Positions 1-12,100 of a stretch of DNA of 64,000 nt are shown piece by piece. Positions within the stretch are counted from its first letter, which is position 1; the number at the start of each line of letters is the position of its first letter. The DNA is from Oscarella lobularis (taxonomy: Eukaryota; Porifera; Homoscleromorpha; Homosclerophorida; Oscarellidae), in contig NC_089193.1 of the NCBI RefSeq assembly GCF_947507565.1, positions 1,236,325 through 1,300,324 of the forward strand, in the 5' to 3' direction. The position numbers and the translations under genes are program-made. A model generated the notes under the pieces. The model was given only the letters and a program-made list of their open reading frames with translations, was not told where the DNA came from and made no database searches.

Positions 1-1
1 T

Positions 2-3000
2 TGTGAGACTGAAATCATCGAATGCGCTTCATCTCCCTGTCAAAACGAAGGCTCATGTCAAGAAGGCATTGGGTCTTACACGTGTGACTGCAGTGGAACG
101 GGTTTCACTGGACAGAATTGTGAGACTGAAATCATCGAATGCGCTTCATCTCCCTGTCAAAACGAAGGCTCATGTCAAGAAGGCATTGGGTCTTACACGT
201 GTGACTGCAGTGGAACGGGCTATACTGGACAGAATTGTGAGACTGAAATCATCGAATGCGCTTCATCTCCCTGTCAAAACTATGGCTCATGTCAAGAAGG
301 CATTGGGTCTTACACGTGTGACTGCAGTGGAACGGGCTATACTGGACAGAATTGTGAGACTGAAATCATCGAATGCGCTTCATCTCCCTGTCAAAACGAA
401 GGCTCATGTCAAGAAGGCATTGGGTCTTACACGTGTGACTGCAGTGGAACGGGCTATACTGGACAGAATTGTGAGACTGAAATCATCGAATGCGCTTCAT
501 CTCCCTGTCAAAACGAAGGCTCATGTCAAGAAGGCATTGGGTCTTACACGTGTGACTGCAGTGGAACGGGCTATACTGGACAGAATTGTGAGACTGAAAT
601 CATCGAATGCGCTTCATCTCCCTGTCAAAACGAAGGCTCATGTCAAGAAGGCATTGGGTCTTACACGTGTGACTGCAGTGGAACGGGCTATACTGGACAG
701 AATTGTGAGACTGAAATCATCGAATGCGCTTCATCTCCCTGTCAAAACGAAGGCTCATGTCAAGAAGGCATTGGGTCTTACACGTGTGACTGCAGTGGAA
801 CGGGCTATACTGGTCAGAATTGTGAGACTGAAATCGTCGAATGCGCTTCATCTCCCTGTCAAAACGAAGGCTCATGTCAAGAAGGCATTGGGTCTTACAC
901 GTGTGACTGCAGTGGAACGGGCTATACTGGACAGAATTGTGAGACTGAAATCATCGAATGCGCTTCATCTCCCTGTCAAAACGAAGGCTCATGTCAAGAA
1001 GGCATTGGGTCTTACACGTGTGACTGCAGTGGAACGGGCTATACTGGACAGAATTGTGAGACTGAAATCATCGAATGCGCTTCATCTCCCTGTCAAAACG
1101 AAGGCTCATGTCAAGAAGGCATTGGGTCTTACACGTGTGACTGCAGTGGAACGGGCTTCACTGGACAGAATTGTGAGACTGAAATCATCGAATGCGCTTC
1201 ATCTCCCTGTCAAAACTATGGCTCATGTCAAGAAGGCATTGGGTCTTACACGTGTGACTGCAGTGGAACGGGCTATACTGGTCAGAATTGTGAGACTGAA
1301 ATCATCGAATGCGCTTCATCTCCCTGTCAAAACGAAGGCTCATGTCAAGAAGGCATTGGGTCTTACACGTGTGACTGCAGTGGAACGGGCTATACTGGAC
1401 AGAATTGTGAGACTGAAATCATCGAATGCGCTTCATCTCCCTGTCAAAACGAAGGCTCATGTCAAGAAGGCATTGGGTCTTACACGTGTGACTGCAGTGG
1501 AACGGGCTTCACTGGACAGAATTGTGAGACTGAAATCATCGAATGCGCTTCATCTCCCTGTCAAAACGAAGGCTCATGTCAAGAAGGCATTGGGTCTTAC
1601 ACGTGTGACTGCAGTGGAACGGGCTATACTGGTCAGAATTGTGAGACTGAAATCATCGAATGCGCTTCATCTCCCTGTCAAAACGAAGGCTCATGTCAAG
1701 AAGGCATTGGGTCTTACACGTGTGACTGCAGTGGAACGGGCTATACTGGTCAGAATTGTGAGACTGAAATCATCGAATGCGCTTCATCTCCCTGTCAAAA
1801 CTATGGCTCATGTCAAGAAGGCATTGGGTCTTACACGTGTGACTGCAGTGGAACGGGCTATACTGGTCAGAATTGTGAGACTGAAATCATCGAATGCGCT
1901 TCATCTCCCTGTCAAAACGAAGGCTCATGTCAAGAAGGCATTGGGTCTTACACGTGTGACTGCAGTGGAACGGGCTTCACTGGACAGAATTGTGAGACTG
2001 AAATCATCGAATGCGCTTCATCTCCCTGTCAAAACTATGGCTCATGTCAAGAAGGCATTGGGTCTTACACGTGTGACTGCAGTGGAACGGGCTATACTGG
2101 ACAGAATTGTGAGACTGAAATCATCGAATGCGCTTCATCTCCCTGTCAAAACGAAGGCTCATGTCAAGAAGGCATTGGGTCTTACACGTGTGACTGCAGT
2201 GGAACGGGCTATACTGGACAGAATTGTGAGACTGAAATCATCGAATGCGCTTCATCTCCCTGTCAAAACGAAGGCTCATGTCAAGAAGGCATTGGGTCTT
2301 ACACGTGTGACTGCAGTGGAACGGGCTTCACTGGACAGAATTGTGAGACTGAAATCATCGAATGCGCTTCATCTCCCTGTCAAAACGAAGGCTCATGTCA
2401 AGAAGGCATTGGGTCTTACACGTGTGACTGCAGTGGAACGGGCTATACTGGTCAGAATTGTGAGACTGAAATCATCGAATGCGCTTCATCTCCCTGTCAA
2501 AACGAAGGCTCATGTCAAGAAGGCATTGGGTCTTACACGTGTGACTGCAGTGGAACGGGCTATACTGGTCAGAATTGTGAGACTGAAATCATCGAATGCG
2601 CTTCATCTCCCTGTCAAAACTATGGCTCATGTCAAGAAGGCATTGGGTCTTACACGTGTGACTGCAGTGGAACGGGCTATACTGGTCAGAATTGTGAGAC
2701 TGAAATCATCGAATGCGCTTCATCTCCCTGTCAAAACGAAGGCTCATGTCAAGAAGGCATTGGGTCTTACACGTGTGACTGCAGTGGAACGGGCTTCACT
2801 GGACAGAATTGTGAGACTGAAATCATCGAATGCGCTTCATCTCCCTGTCAAAACTATGGCTCATGTCAAGAAGGCATTGGGTCTTACACGTGTGACTGCA
2901 GTGGAACGGGCTATACTGGACAGAATTGTGAGACTGAAATCATCGAATGCGCTTCATCTCCCTGTCAAAACTATGGCTCATGTCAAGAAGGCATTGGGTC

Positions 3001-3745
3001 TTACACGTGTGACTGCAGTGGAACCGGCTATACTGGACAGAATTGTGAGACTGAAATCATCGAATGCGCTTCATCTCCCTGTCAAAACGAAGGCTCATGT
3101 CAAGAAGGCATTGGGTCTTACACGTGTGACTGCAGTGGAACGGGCTTCACTGGACAGAATTGTGAGACTGAAATCATCGAATGCGCTTCATCTCCCTGTC
3201 AAAACGAAGGCTCATGTCAAGAAGGCATTGGGTCTTACACGTGTGACTGCAGTGGAACGGGCTATACTGGACAGAATTGTGAGACTGAAATCATCGAATG
3301 CGCTTCATCTCCCTGTCAAAACTATGGCTCATGTCAAGAAGGCATTGGGTCTTACACGTGTGACTGCAGTGGAACGGGCTATACTGGACAGAATTGTGAG
3401 ACTGAAATCATCGAATGCGCTTCATCTCCCTGTCAAAACTATGGCTCATGTCAAGAAGGCATTGGGTCTTACACGTGTGACTGCAGTGGAACCGGCTATA
3501 CTGGACAGAATTGTGAGACTGAAATCATCGAATGCGCTTCATCTCCCTGTCAAAACTATGGCTCATGTCAAGAAGGCATTGGGTCTTACACGTGTGACTG
3601 CAGTGGAACGGGCTATACTGGACAGAATTGTGAGACTGAAATCATCGAATGCGCTTCATCTCCCTGTCAAAACTATGGCTCATGTCAAGAAGGCATTGGG
3701 TCTTACACGTGTGACTGCAGTGGAACGGGCTATACTGGTCAGAAT
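2..3745 (+). repeat. 32 tandem 117-bp EGF-coding units
   Basis: Thirty-two units of exactly 117 bp (39 residues, one EGF domain each) run without interruption. The first TGT codon of each unit is at 2 + 117 x n, and the series ends where the diverged EGF begins at 3746. Units differ at only a few sites: GAA or TAT (Glu/Tyr) between cysteines 2 and 3, TTC or TAT (Phe/Tyr) near the end, a silent GGA/GGT, ACGGG or ACCGG, and one ATC to GTC change in unit 8. Near-identity at synonymous sites points to recent expansion or gene conversion. Copy number is likely to vary and may be wrong in a short-read assembly. Confidence 0.97.
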
Positions 3746-6463
3746 TGTGAAACTGAGATCGATGAATGCGTGTCAAATCCCTGTCAGAACAGCGGCGCCT
3801 GCATCGACGAAATCGGAAGCTATTCTTGCGAATGCGAAGGAACTGGCTTTGTTGGTGATCGCTGTCATATTCAGGTCAACGAATGCGAGTTTGATCCATG
3901 CGAAAACGGGGGAAGCTGCGTCGACGATGTCAACGATTACCAGTGTCAGTGCGGTGATTCCGGTTATACAGGCAGAGATTGCGAAGTTAACGTTAACGAC
4001 TGTGAAGGCAATCCGTGTCCTTCTAACAGAATCTGTGTCGACGGTGTCAACACTTATCATTGCGTTTGCCCTCCACTTACTACTGGAATTGACTGCGAAA
4101 TTCCAATAACAACCGGTTTGTTTCACGTCAATGAGTCCAGATGCGACGTTCAATTTCGTGACAAGGACTTCGTTTCCGAAGAAGAAATCATCGAACTGAC
4201 TTTTGACGTATTTTCTGAAGACGGCATGGTCTTTGTCGTTTCAGGGCAAAGCTTTGATTTCATCTCTCTTGAAGTCGTAGATTGGAGGCTGAAGTACACC
4301 CTCCATCTCGGTTCGGGCCTTCTGTCATTGGTCAATCCTGTGGAGCTGCACGCCGGACAAATCGTCACGGTCAAGCTGATACGAGAACGTCGTATGGTCA
4401 GTCTCGTCGTCGACGGCGTCGTTGTGTCGAGCGACATGGCGCCCCAGGGAAATACACTTATCAACGTCGGAAATCGTTTCTTTCTCGGCGGTGCCGTCGA
4501 CACGTGCGAAACGCAAGTGAGAACAAGATACAACTTGCCCCTGGACAGTTTCAACGGGTGCATCTACTCGGTGACAATCAACGGGGAGCACAAGGACTAT
4601 CTTGATCCGACGATTAGTACGTGCTACTTGCTCGATCAGTGCCAGGACAATCCCTGTCTTTCGGAGCCGTGTCTGCACAACGGCGTTTGCGAGCCCCAAG
4701 GCGACGACTTTATCTGTCACTGTCCTCCAGGCCGAAGCGGCGATATATGTCAAGTCGTCGAAGATCCTTGCGTTTCTGCTCCGTGTCTCTACGGCGGAAC
4801 GTGCGTTGCCGCCAATAACAGTCAAGGCTTTTCGTGCGCGTGTACGGAACTTTTTACCGGATCGGTGTGCGAAGATCCTCTGTTTTCCTCTGAAGACAGT
4901 CTCGAGTACGTCACCACTTCCTATACGGCGTGGAATATTACTCCCCAAGAAGTTCTTCTCGACACGAATCTCACGTTTTACGTCTATCCTCACGACCAGC
5001 ATTACTCCAACGGCATTCTACTATACATTAATGGTAGTTTGGGCGATTACTTCGCCGTGGCTATTGAAAACAACGTCCTGAAAGTCATCTCGAACCTCTG
5101 CTGTGGACCGGACGTCATTACGATGAAAGACCCTCTCATACAGAACTCGTTCTCCAAGATAACAATCACTCGAAGTGGCGCAGTTATTACTCTGTCCGTT
5201 CCCGGCCTTAGATCGGTTCACGGAATAGTTCCTGGCCTTAAGGATTACAAGCGATATTTTTTCACTGCGCACGAGACCTTATACGTTGGAGGATTGGCAT
5301 CGCAGGCGGCATACGAGGACCTTCCAGTCTTCTTTGACGGATTTGACAACGGTTTCTTTGGCTGCATTTCTGACGTGTATCTGAACGGAGAGCTACTCGA
5401 CGATCTCGTCGGAATGCATAACATTCACGAATGTCGCATCGATTATTGCTCCTCCTACCCTTGCGACAATGGGGGCGAGTGCACGTCGCGCGGCTTCGGT
5501 CCGGTGTGCCACTGTCTACCGGATTTTACTGGCGAGTTCTGCGAACATTCGATTTACGATTCGTGCGCGGCGAATACTCACCGGTGCTACGAAGGCAGCA
5601 CTTGCATCTACAACGCTGCGGAAATGACGTACGAATGTCTTTGCCCTATTTACAAAGGAGGGAAATACTGCAACGAAAGTACGCATCGGATGCTCTTATT
5701 TATTACTTTTACGATAATTTTTTTGCTTTCAGGTCTTTCATTTGTCTTTCCTCTGTTCTCTGGAAACAGTTACATTGGATACGCCGTTCTTTTCCTGTTT
5801 GCGTACCCAACTGCGCCCAACAGATTTGAATTTGTCTTGTCAGCTGCAGATGGTGACGGCTTGCTTCTTGCCGTGAATCCCTTCGTAAGTTCTAAGGCAA
5901 AAATTTCTCACGCAAATGTCTTACGTTGTTGTATTTTTTTAGCTCATGGGCAATAGAGACTATCTTTCGATTGGGCTCACAAACGGTCACGTTGAACTTA
6001 GGTAAGATAGTGGTGTGTCATTGTTTTGTTATACAAACTTCGTTTTTAGATTCAATTTGGGTACCGGAGATTGTATTATTGAGAACCATCTAGTCGATGT
6101 CACCAATTCCACTGTTCAGGTGGTCATCACCAGGTAAACTATAGTACTTTTTTGCCGCTATATTTCACCGTCACTTTTTCTTTGTTCAGAGATGGTAAAG
6201 ATGGTGTTGTCACTGTTGATGGTCAATCCGTTAGCGGCTCCTCGCCTGGATCGGCATTGGGATTGAATATCAATCGACGAGCGGATATGTTCCTTGGGGG
6301 TATTCCAATTTCTACTTCTGGTCTCGACGAGTATTCGGATGCACTGAATGGTGCATACTCCAAGGGTTTGAGTGGTTGCCTCAATGACCTCGTTATCAAT
6401 GGCTTTCCCTGCAACTTCGACTTTTTTGCTGTGGCGGGAGCAAATATCAAGAGTTGCGAATGA
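2..6463 (+). CDS. Secreted EGF/laminin-G protein, 5' end missing
   Basis: Exons 2..5678, 5733..5884, 5943..6001, 6050..6133 and 6190..6463 give 2,081 visible residues. The four introns are 48-58 nt with GT-AG ends, and phases agree. Domain order: 32 near-identical EGF units (residues 1-1248), three diverged EGFs (the first with a calcium-binding IDEC motif), laminin G 1, two EGFs, laminin G 2, two EGF-like modules, then laminin G 3 ending in a final cysteine just before the TGA stop. This LG-EGF-EGF-LG-EGF-LG tail is the layout known from agrin, pikachurin and eyes shut, which are matrix proteins whose LG domains bind dystroglycan or glycosaminoglycans. No membrane segment follows the last LG domain, so I infer secretion. 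The signal peptide and any further repeats lie left of the window. Orthology to one named protein cannot be settled because the N-terminus is absent. Confidence 0.88.
1289..2926 (+). repeat. 819-bp higher-order duplication inside the EGF array
   Basis: Scoring each 117-bp unit by its three variable sites (Glu/Tyr, Phe/Tyr, GGA/GGT), units 12-18 (1289..2107) and units 19-25 (2108..2926) show the same seven-unit pattern. This is a seven-unit block duplicated head to tail. A second, partial pattern of four units recurs after it: a pair consisting of an ordinary unit and an ACCGG unit occurs at units 25-26 and again at 29-30. Confidence 0.85.
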
Positions 6464-6596
6464 GTGCTACAACGCTAGCCTAAAGACGCTAGACTTCGCT
6501 TTCGCTTATATTCTGTATATCACCATATGATTTATTAGTGATATCATTTGTTCACGTAATTCTATTAATTCTATCGAAATCCCGGATAGTAAACAA

Positions 6597-9051
6597 ATGC
6601 TTACTCTCGCTTTTGCTTTGCTTCTTTGTGGCGCTGTCGCTGCCGCCTCGAGCATTTCGGGAGCGCTAAAACTGAATGCAGACGATGTAGCATTCACGAC
6701 GAGTCCGAGCTTCGTTAGCTTCAACTTTGATTGGTGGCCTAACGGGACTCCCGCTTGGACGAACAGCAGCGTGCTCATAGTCAATCTTACAAACCCCCTT
6801 CTAGTGTATTTGACTAGTCAGCTATCACCCGGTCACCTTCGCATAGTAAGTCGAGAGACTCGAGTCAATGACCAGTCCTATTTATTATTCGAGTCTTTGT
6901 TTAGGGAGGCACTGACGAAGATCGGGTATCTAGTTTTTGGAAAAGGCTTTCTTCTGTAATAGCTGAAGTGTTTTAGATTGTTTTTGACATCGGTGATTCT
7001 CACCAAAGTTGCGTTGACGTATGCTGGAATACCTCACTGGTATTGCCGTTACTTACAGATAGATTTTTAGCCTTTCTGTTTGAGGATGAGCCGGTGGAAA
7101 GAGCTTATCAACTTCACTCAAGTAACGGGAACTAAACTGGTTCGATGAACATTGTCGGCGAGCACGAATCGCTCTCGAAGATGTCTGAATCTAGGCGTTT
7201 GGAATCAATGCGATGTATGGCAGAAAGAATCGATCAAGTCATTTTGATCCGTCGAATGCAGAAGCGCTGATGAAGTACACGGCGCAGGAAAAGCTACCAG
7301 TTGCTGCCTTTGAGGTTTAGATCTTCTATATGATTGGAAAGATTCAAAGACACTAAGTATTTTTTAGTTTGGAAACGAACTTAACCACGGAGTTCGTAAA
7401 GTCCTCCTCATTTTATTTTTTTGCTTTCTAGCGTGTGGTTTTGGGTGTAGATTGATCCACAAGTGTACGGAGAGGATTTTGCAACGATGAGGTCATAACC
7501 GCTGAAAAATAATTCTAAAAATAATCTATGATATACGCAGAAAAATGATTAACGAAATATGGCCCGACGAAAGCAATAGACCCCAACTAGTGGGACCTGG
7601 TATAATATACCTTCCCTATATATCAGTGTTCTCTTTAGACTTTTGTATAGACATTGGGACTGATAGTAGCTACTTTGAGGATTTTCTACCCGTCGCTGGA
7701 CCGTATCTGAATGCAACAACGTATCACATCTATGCAGGTTTTTTGAACTACGGGCCTAAGCGTATGTAAGCCGTATACGTAGTGGGGCTTAGTTGGGCGA
7801 GGGACAGACGCCGATTTGCCTGCACACATGGCGTCTCTAAAGTATCTTCAACGACAGACTGATGAAGCAGTAGGTCAATGGAATTGCAGTACTGTAGAGG
7901 TTTCTTGCTTTGCTTACGCTCTTCTCCTGCAAACAGTTGAGCATGCTTGCCATTGTAAAGAAAACAGCTCCAAACTCAGAACTGTGTGAGTTGAGAGGGA
8001 TTTAGTCGTGTGACTCTAAGAGACTCCTTCCGGCTCAGGGTTGGGCGAAGGTGCGGCCGCTTCTCACAGCGGTTTAGCTGGTGCAACAAATACGTTTTTG
8101 TCGGGATTTTGGTACATGGTACGCGCTGTTGAAACGCAGAAATGTCATTGCTATAGTTCGTATGTAAGAATGCTCTTGGAACTACTGCAACCCATGGCCA
8201 CACAGCTTTATGCAGTAAGTCTAGCATAAGGATGTTTTTGTGAGCTCAATAAAGGTCTCTGCAGGACAGGCTCTTGTTGGCGGAAATTACGAGGTGGAAG
8301 GAGCACATCTACATACTCTAGTAGTGTCGTATTCTCTTTTATTTCTAAGCTATTAAATAAGACAACGTTCATGCCCAATCCTGACTACTATACAGCATTA
8401 CTGTATCGAAGGTTAATGGGGCAAAAGGTGCACAGGGACACGCAAACTAAATTACTGCATATTTGTTTACCGTTTTACACGTAGATGCTGGAAGTGACTG
8501 TTTCGTCCAATATCAATGATTCCTTTGCTGCATACGCTGCCTGTGCAAATCAAGCAAGTGTTAACGGTGTGCTTTTCAGGATATGAAATAGCCTTTTCTG
8601 TAGGGATCACCTGGAGAAATTGTAGTCGCTTTTTTGAATCTCAATACAACCGAGTCAATTGAAATATCTCTCACCGTGAAATTTTCTCTTATTTAGGAAA
8701 CAGGATAAGTGACATTTTCTTTGTCTAGGGCATTGCTTCTGGTCCAAGAGAAGAGGTACGACGCAATGTTCATTCTTATTTTGCATGACTTGGTTACTTG
8801 TTGCAGTTTCATCTGACTACAGGTGAAGAAGGAAACTACAGGTCACAGGAAATGCTGCTCAACGGAAACTTGCTACAGATTAAGGTCAGCTTGCAATTGT
8901 GGCTATTAAAAAATCTACGACGTATTTTTAGGATGGAAAACTGCCTAATCTATCAGGGATGAATGTTACTGGTGACACGCCTTTGGTTGCTCAGCCAATG
9001 TCTTATGGCTTTGCGCTTTACAAGAGCGCAGCTGCAAATGCGTGCATGTAG
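6597..9051 (+). CDS. HPSE: Heparanase-like endo-beta-glucuronidase (GH79)
   Basis: Twenty exons: 6597..6845, 6905..6925, 6977..7018, 7071..7139, 7195..7314, 7368..7391, 7451..7491, 7541..7599, 7651..7761, 7808..7869, 7937..7985, 8039..8118, 8169..8214, 8265..8320, 8362..8427, 8485..8559, 8604..8675, 8729..8755, 8807..8884, 8932..9051. They give 488 residues. The N-terminus is a signal peptide (about 1-19). Family landmarks in order are LRIGGT, CLRMSRW, FGINAM, GNELNH (proton donor, E171), YHIYAG, LWLGEG (nucleophile, E286), NTFLSGFWYM, LVGGNYE, NPDYYTALLYRRLMG and a C-terminal beta domain ending in AC. GH79 heparanases cleave heparan sulfate in the matrix or lysosome. At 488 residues it is shorter than the vertebrate proenzyme (about 543) and I see no room for the excised linker, so it may act as a single chain. 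Several donors are weak (GTTCGA, GTTCGT, GTTTAG, GTTAAC), so those boundaries are less certain. Confidence 0.87.
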
Positions 9052-9149
9052 ACTTTTTGTTTGTGACAATTTGTATGTGTGACACTCTTTTTTTGACTCT
9101 ATAGCACGCTACCCGAGACACCCTTCTCTTCCCAGGCAGAGCGTCTGCG

Positions 9150-12100
9150 ATGGATAGCTCTTCTGCGACTTCTCACGAAAGCAAGGTAACGTCAGCTTCT
9201 TCTCAAGTTCAAAGCGGGCCAGGAGGAGGTGGTGGAAAAGACGAACAGGAGCTCGAATGTGCGACATCCGAAGGGACTCCACCTAATAACAAGCCGAGCA
9301 GCGAGACTGCAGACGCCCAACATACCAAAGAACCGGAATCGAAGAAGGAAAACCTCCAACAAACGACAGAAGAGGCGAAAGCGACGGGGCGGGGCGAACC
9401 GGAAAACAAATCATCTAGCGACGAACGTGAAGCCGAAGAAGCAATGGACACCGGAGAGATTGGGAAGCAGAGTGAAGCAATCAAGTCAGGAAGAGAAGGA
9501 GGAGAAAAAGAAGAAGGGGAGTCCCAATGTCCACCTGACGAACCGAGCAGCGAGATTGCAAGCAAGCAAGACGGCGAAGAACCGGAATCGAAGCTTCGAC
9601 GAACGGCGAAAGGGGAGAAAGAGACGGGGCAGGGCGAACCGGAACATGAAGGCGAAGCCATGGACACTGAAGAGAATGAGAGCCAGACTGGAGCGGGACT
9701 CGTTTATAATGAAGGTGGTGGGACGGATTCGGAGAGCGCAGTACATCCAATGGAAGTAGAGGGCGATAAAGCAAATGAAGATGTGAAAGGCACGGGTACA
9801 AAGAATATGGGTGACGTCAAAACGGAGCACGATAAAAAGAAATCGAAAAGCAAAAACTGTGAGTAATTTTCTATTTCTAATAAAATTACTCATAGAACCT
9901 TGTGAGTAATTGTCTTTGAAATTATTAGTAGTGAAATTACTCATGGATCCTGTGAGTTATTTTCTATTTCTAGATGAAAAGGAATTGAGTGCCAAAGGAG
10001 AAGGGGATTTCGAGGAGAAGAACAAGGCCAAAGATTCCGATCAATCAAATGACAAAGCAGATGAGGGCGATCAAGAAAACAAGCAGGCCGGCGGAGCGGC
10101 AAAAACTGAAGAAAAAGGCGAAGAAACTAAATCGGAAGGGGAAAGTGATACAGATGAAGATTCAAGTGAATGGAAATGTGGTAAAGTGGTGAGTGACACA
10201 AGAAATGAGAGTAAAACTCGCTGAGGCTTGGTATTAGGAAAAGAAGTCTACTCGTGATAGACGGTCTACTGATGATAGACAGCTTTCTCATGATAGATCG
10301 TGGTGGAGCCTAGCTGATACTGAAGAATATCTTCGAGGTTATCCGGTAAGATTAGCGAGAGATCACCTTAGCTATCAATACATCCTACTACGCGGCCTTC
10401 CAGTAGCTAGATAAGTAAATAGTGACGGGTTGGGGCAAATAGAAATGCTACGTATTGTCTCTCAGAGACAGCTAGAGACGTGCGCTCTTGCACCCTACAC
10501 AATAAAGCAGGAGCCTTGGCGGTAGCTATTCTTTTTAAGGACAAGAAAGACAATCCGAAACTCGACAAAAACAAGAAGTTCTACTTTAACAAAATTTCGT
10601 CAAAACCGCAAGGTAGCAAACTACAGTTCTAGCTAGGCACATTCTAAGTTTTTCAATATCTCTCAGGCGATAAAATTGACACTATCCACAAGGAATGGTT
10701 TGGAAAACACGATCTTCTAGAACGTCACCACGGCTACATACAATGGTGCAAAACCAGATGCAGTATCGTGATGCATATAGTAGTAACTCGCGCACAGGCT
10801 GTTTCCGACGCGAGAAGGGGGCATGAATTGGGACGCACAGGAATTGCAACTCCACGAGGCCGAAGTAGGAAGATCATAGTAGTAGGCAGGCAATTCGGTA
10901 GAAAGGCTTCATTGGCTTGCTTTCTTGAAGGCAATAAAAAAGAACGAAAAGGCGTTGAAACGAGTATTGGCGTCATACAAGCTTATGTTGGACTTCTACG
11001 GAATGAAATTGGCCGACGAGAAAACGGGTCCGTGAAAGACTTTATTAGACTTTTCTAGACTGAATTTTTTAATAGGTAAAATCGAGAGAGCCCACAATTA
11101 TCAACGTCGATTTGACCATCTCAATAGGTATGTATAAGAGATGATGCAACACCCGGAACCGTGGTGTTTAAAGTGCCGTTCAGAGCTTAGGCACTCCCAG
11201 AGAAACGTTAGAACTATTCCCGTCCCCGCTCACTAGCAGCGCATGGCGCGCCAATAGCACTGATACACTAGTGTAGCGCACGTTCTACTGCCTGTTATAG
11301 AGGCGGGTATAGAGGCGGCATATGTCACCTAGATTTTGCTGACCGAGCGCATTGCTGTTTCTTCGTATCCGTTCGCTTTTCTCGTCCAAATAGCGACTTA
11401 ATGTCTTTAGAATACATCCCCAATGTACTTCACGGCTAATTTTTCGCCTCTACTTGCTCGTATAGACCATTTTGTCATGCGTTGCAACTGACGTCATGTG
11501 TAGCGTGACAGGGCGTGTCTTGCGTACGTGGCACGCGTTTTATTGTCGTTTTTTGCGTTTCTAGATTGATTTGCGACGAAAGTCATTCGTGTTTGTGGTC
11601 AGAAACGTATTTGCGGCCGATTGAGAGTGTTTTTAGTTCGATCAGCGCACTTTTTGTGGCGAACAGCTGCAGTGGAAGTGACCCAGGCAGGGTTGTCATA
11701 TATATACCCAGCGTTTCCATATACCTATCAGTAGCAGGAGCATGAGCTCTTGGCTAGGATAGAAGGGAGTTGGAAACGCTCTCCAAGGGTTTGACCATCA
11801 TGGCCCGGTGGCTGGTCACTCTCCTCACTTGACGGCTTCGGCCTTCCTAGTCATTAGTTCCTCTGCGTCTGTGAGATACCTCTGATAGGGATAAACCTCC
11901 ATAGCACCGTCTTCCGTGTGGTTTGTATCAAGTGTCGTACGTAACCTTTTTAAATTTTGAAAAATTTGCTACGTGAGAAAGAAGCGCGTTTTTTGACCTT
12001 TTAACGGTCAAACTATGCGAAAGGGGCCCCAGTTCCGATTTTGATTACACTAGCCAAAAACTTTTGAACGGTACTAATACCGACTGTATTACATTAAAAT

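Noticed and set aside
3-4109. A 1,368-codon open frame across the EGF array in another frame
   Set aside because: The unit is 117 bp, a multiple of three, so any stop-free frame stays open throughout. This frame yields no cysteine pattern and fails at the diverged EGFs, while frame 2 gives EGF domains continuing into laminin G domains.
6597-9051. Heparanase-like gene as a pseudogene
   Set aside because: Stops such as TAATAG near 6958 and TGA near 7144 fall inside plausible 41-67-nt introns. Removing these restores an uninterrupted GH79 protein with both catalytic residues.
10768-11058. A 96-codon open frame starting MMHIVVTRAQ
   Set aside because: It runs through introns 5 and 6 of the OGFR gene; the spliced model reproduces the conserved YIQWLFP...GMNW region, which this frame does not.
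11740-11930. A tRNA or clear SINE in the OGFR intron
   Set aside because: Only a partial B-box-like match is present and no cloverleaf or A-box at proper spacing could be found.
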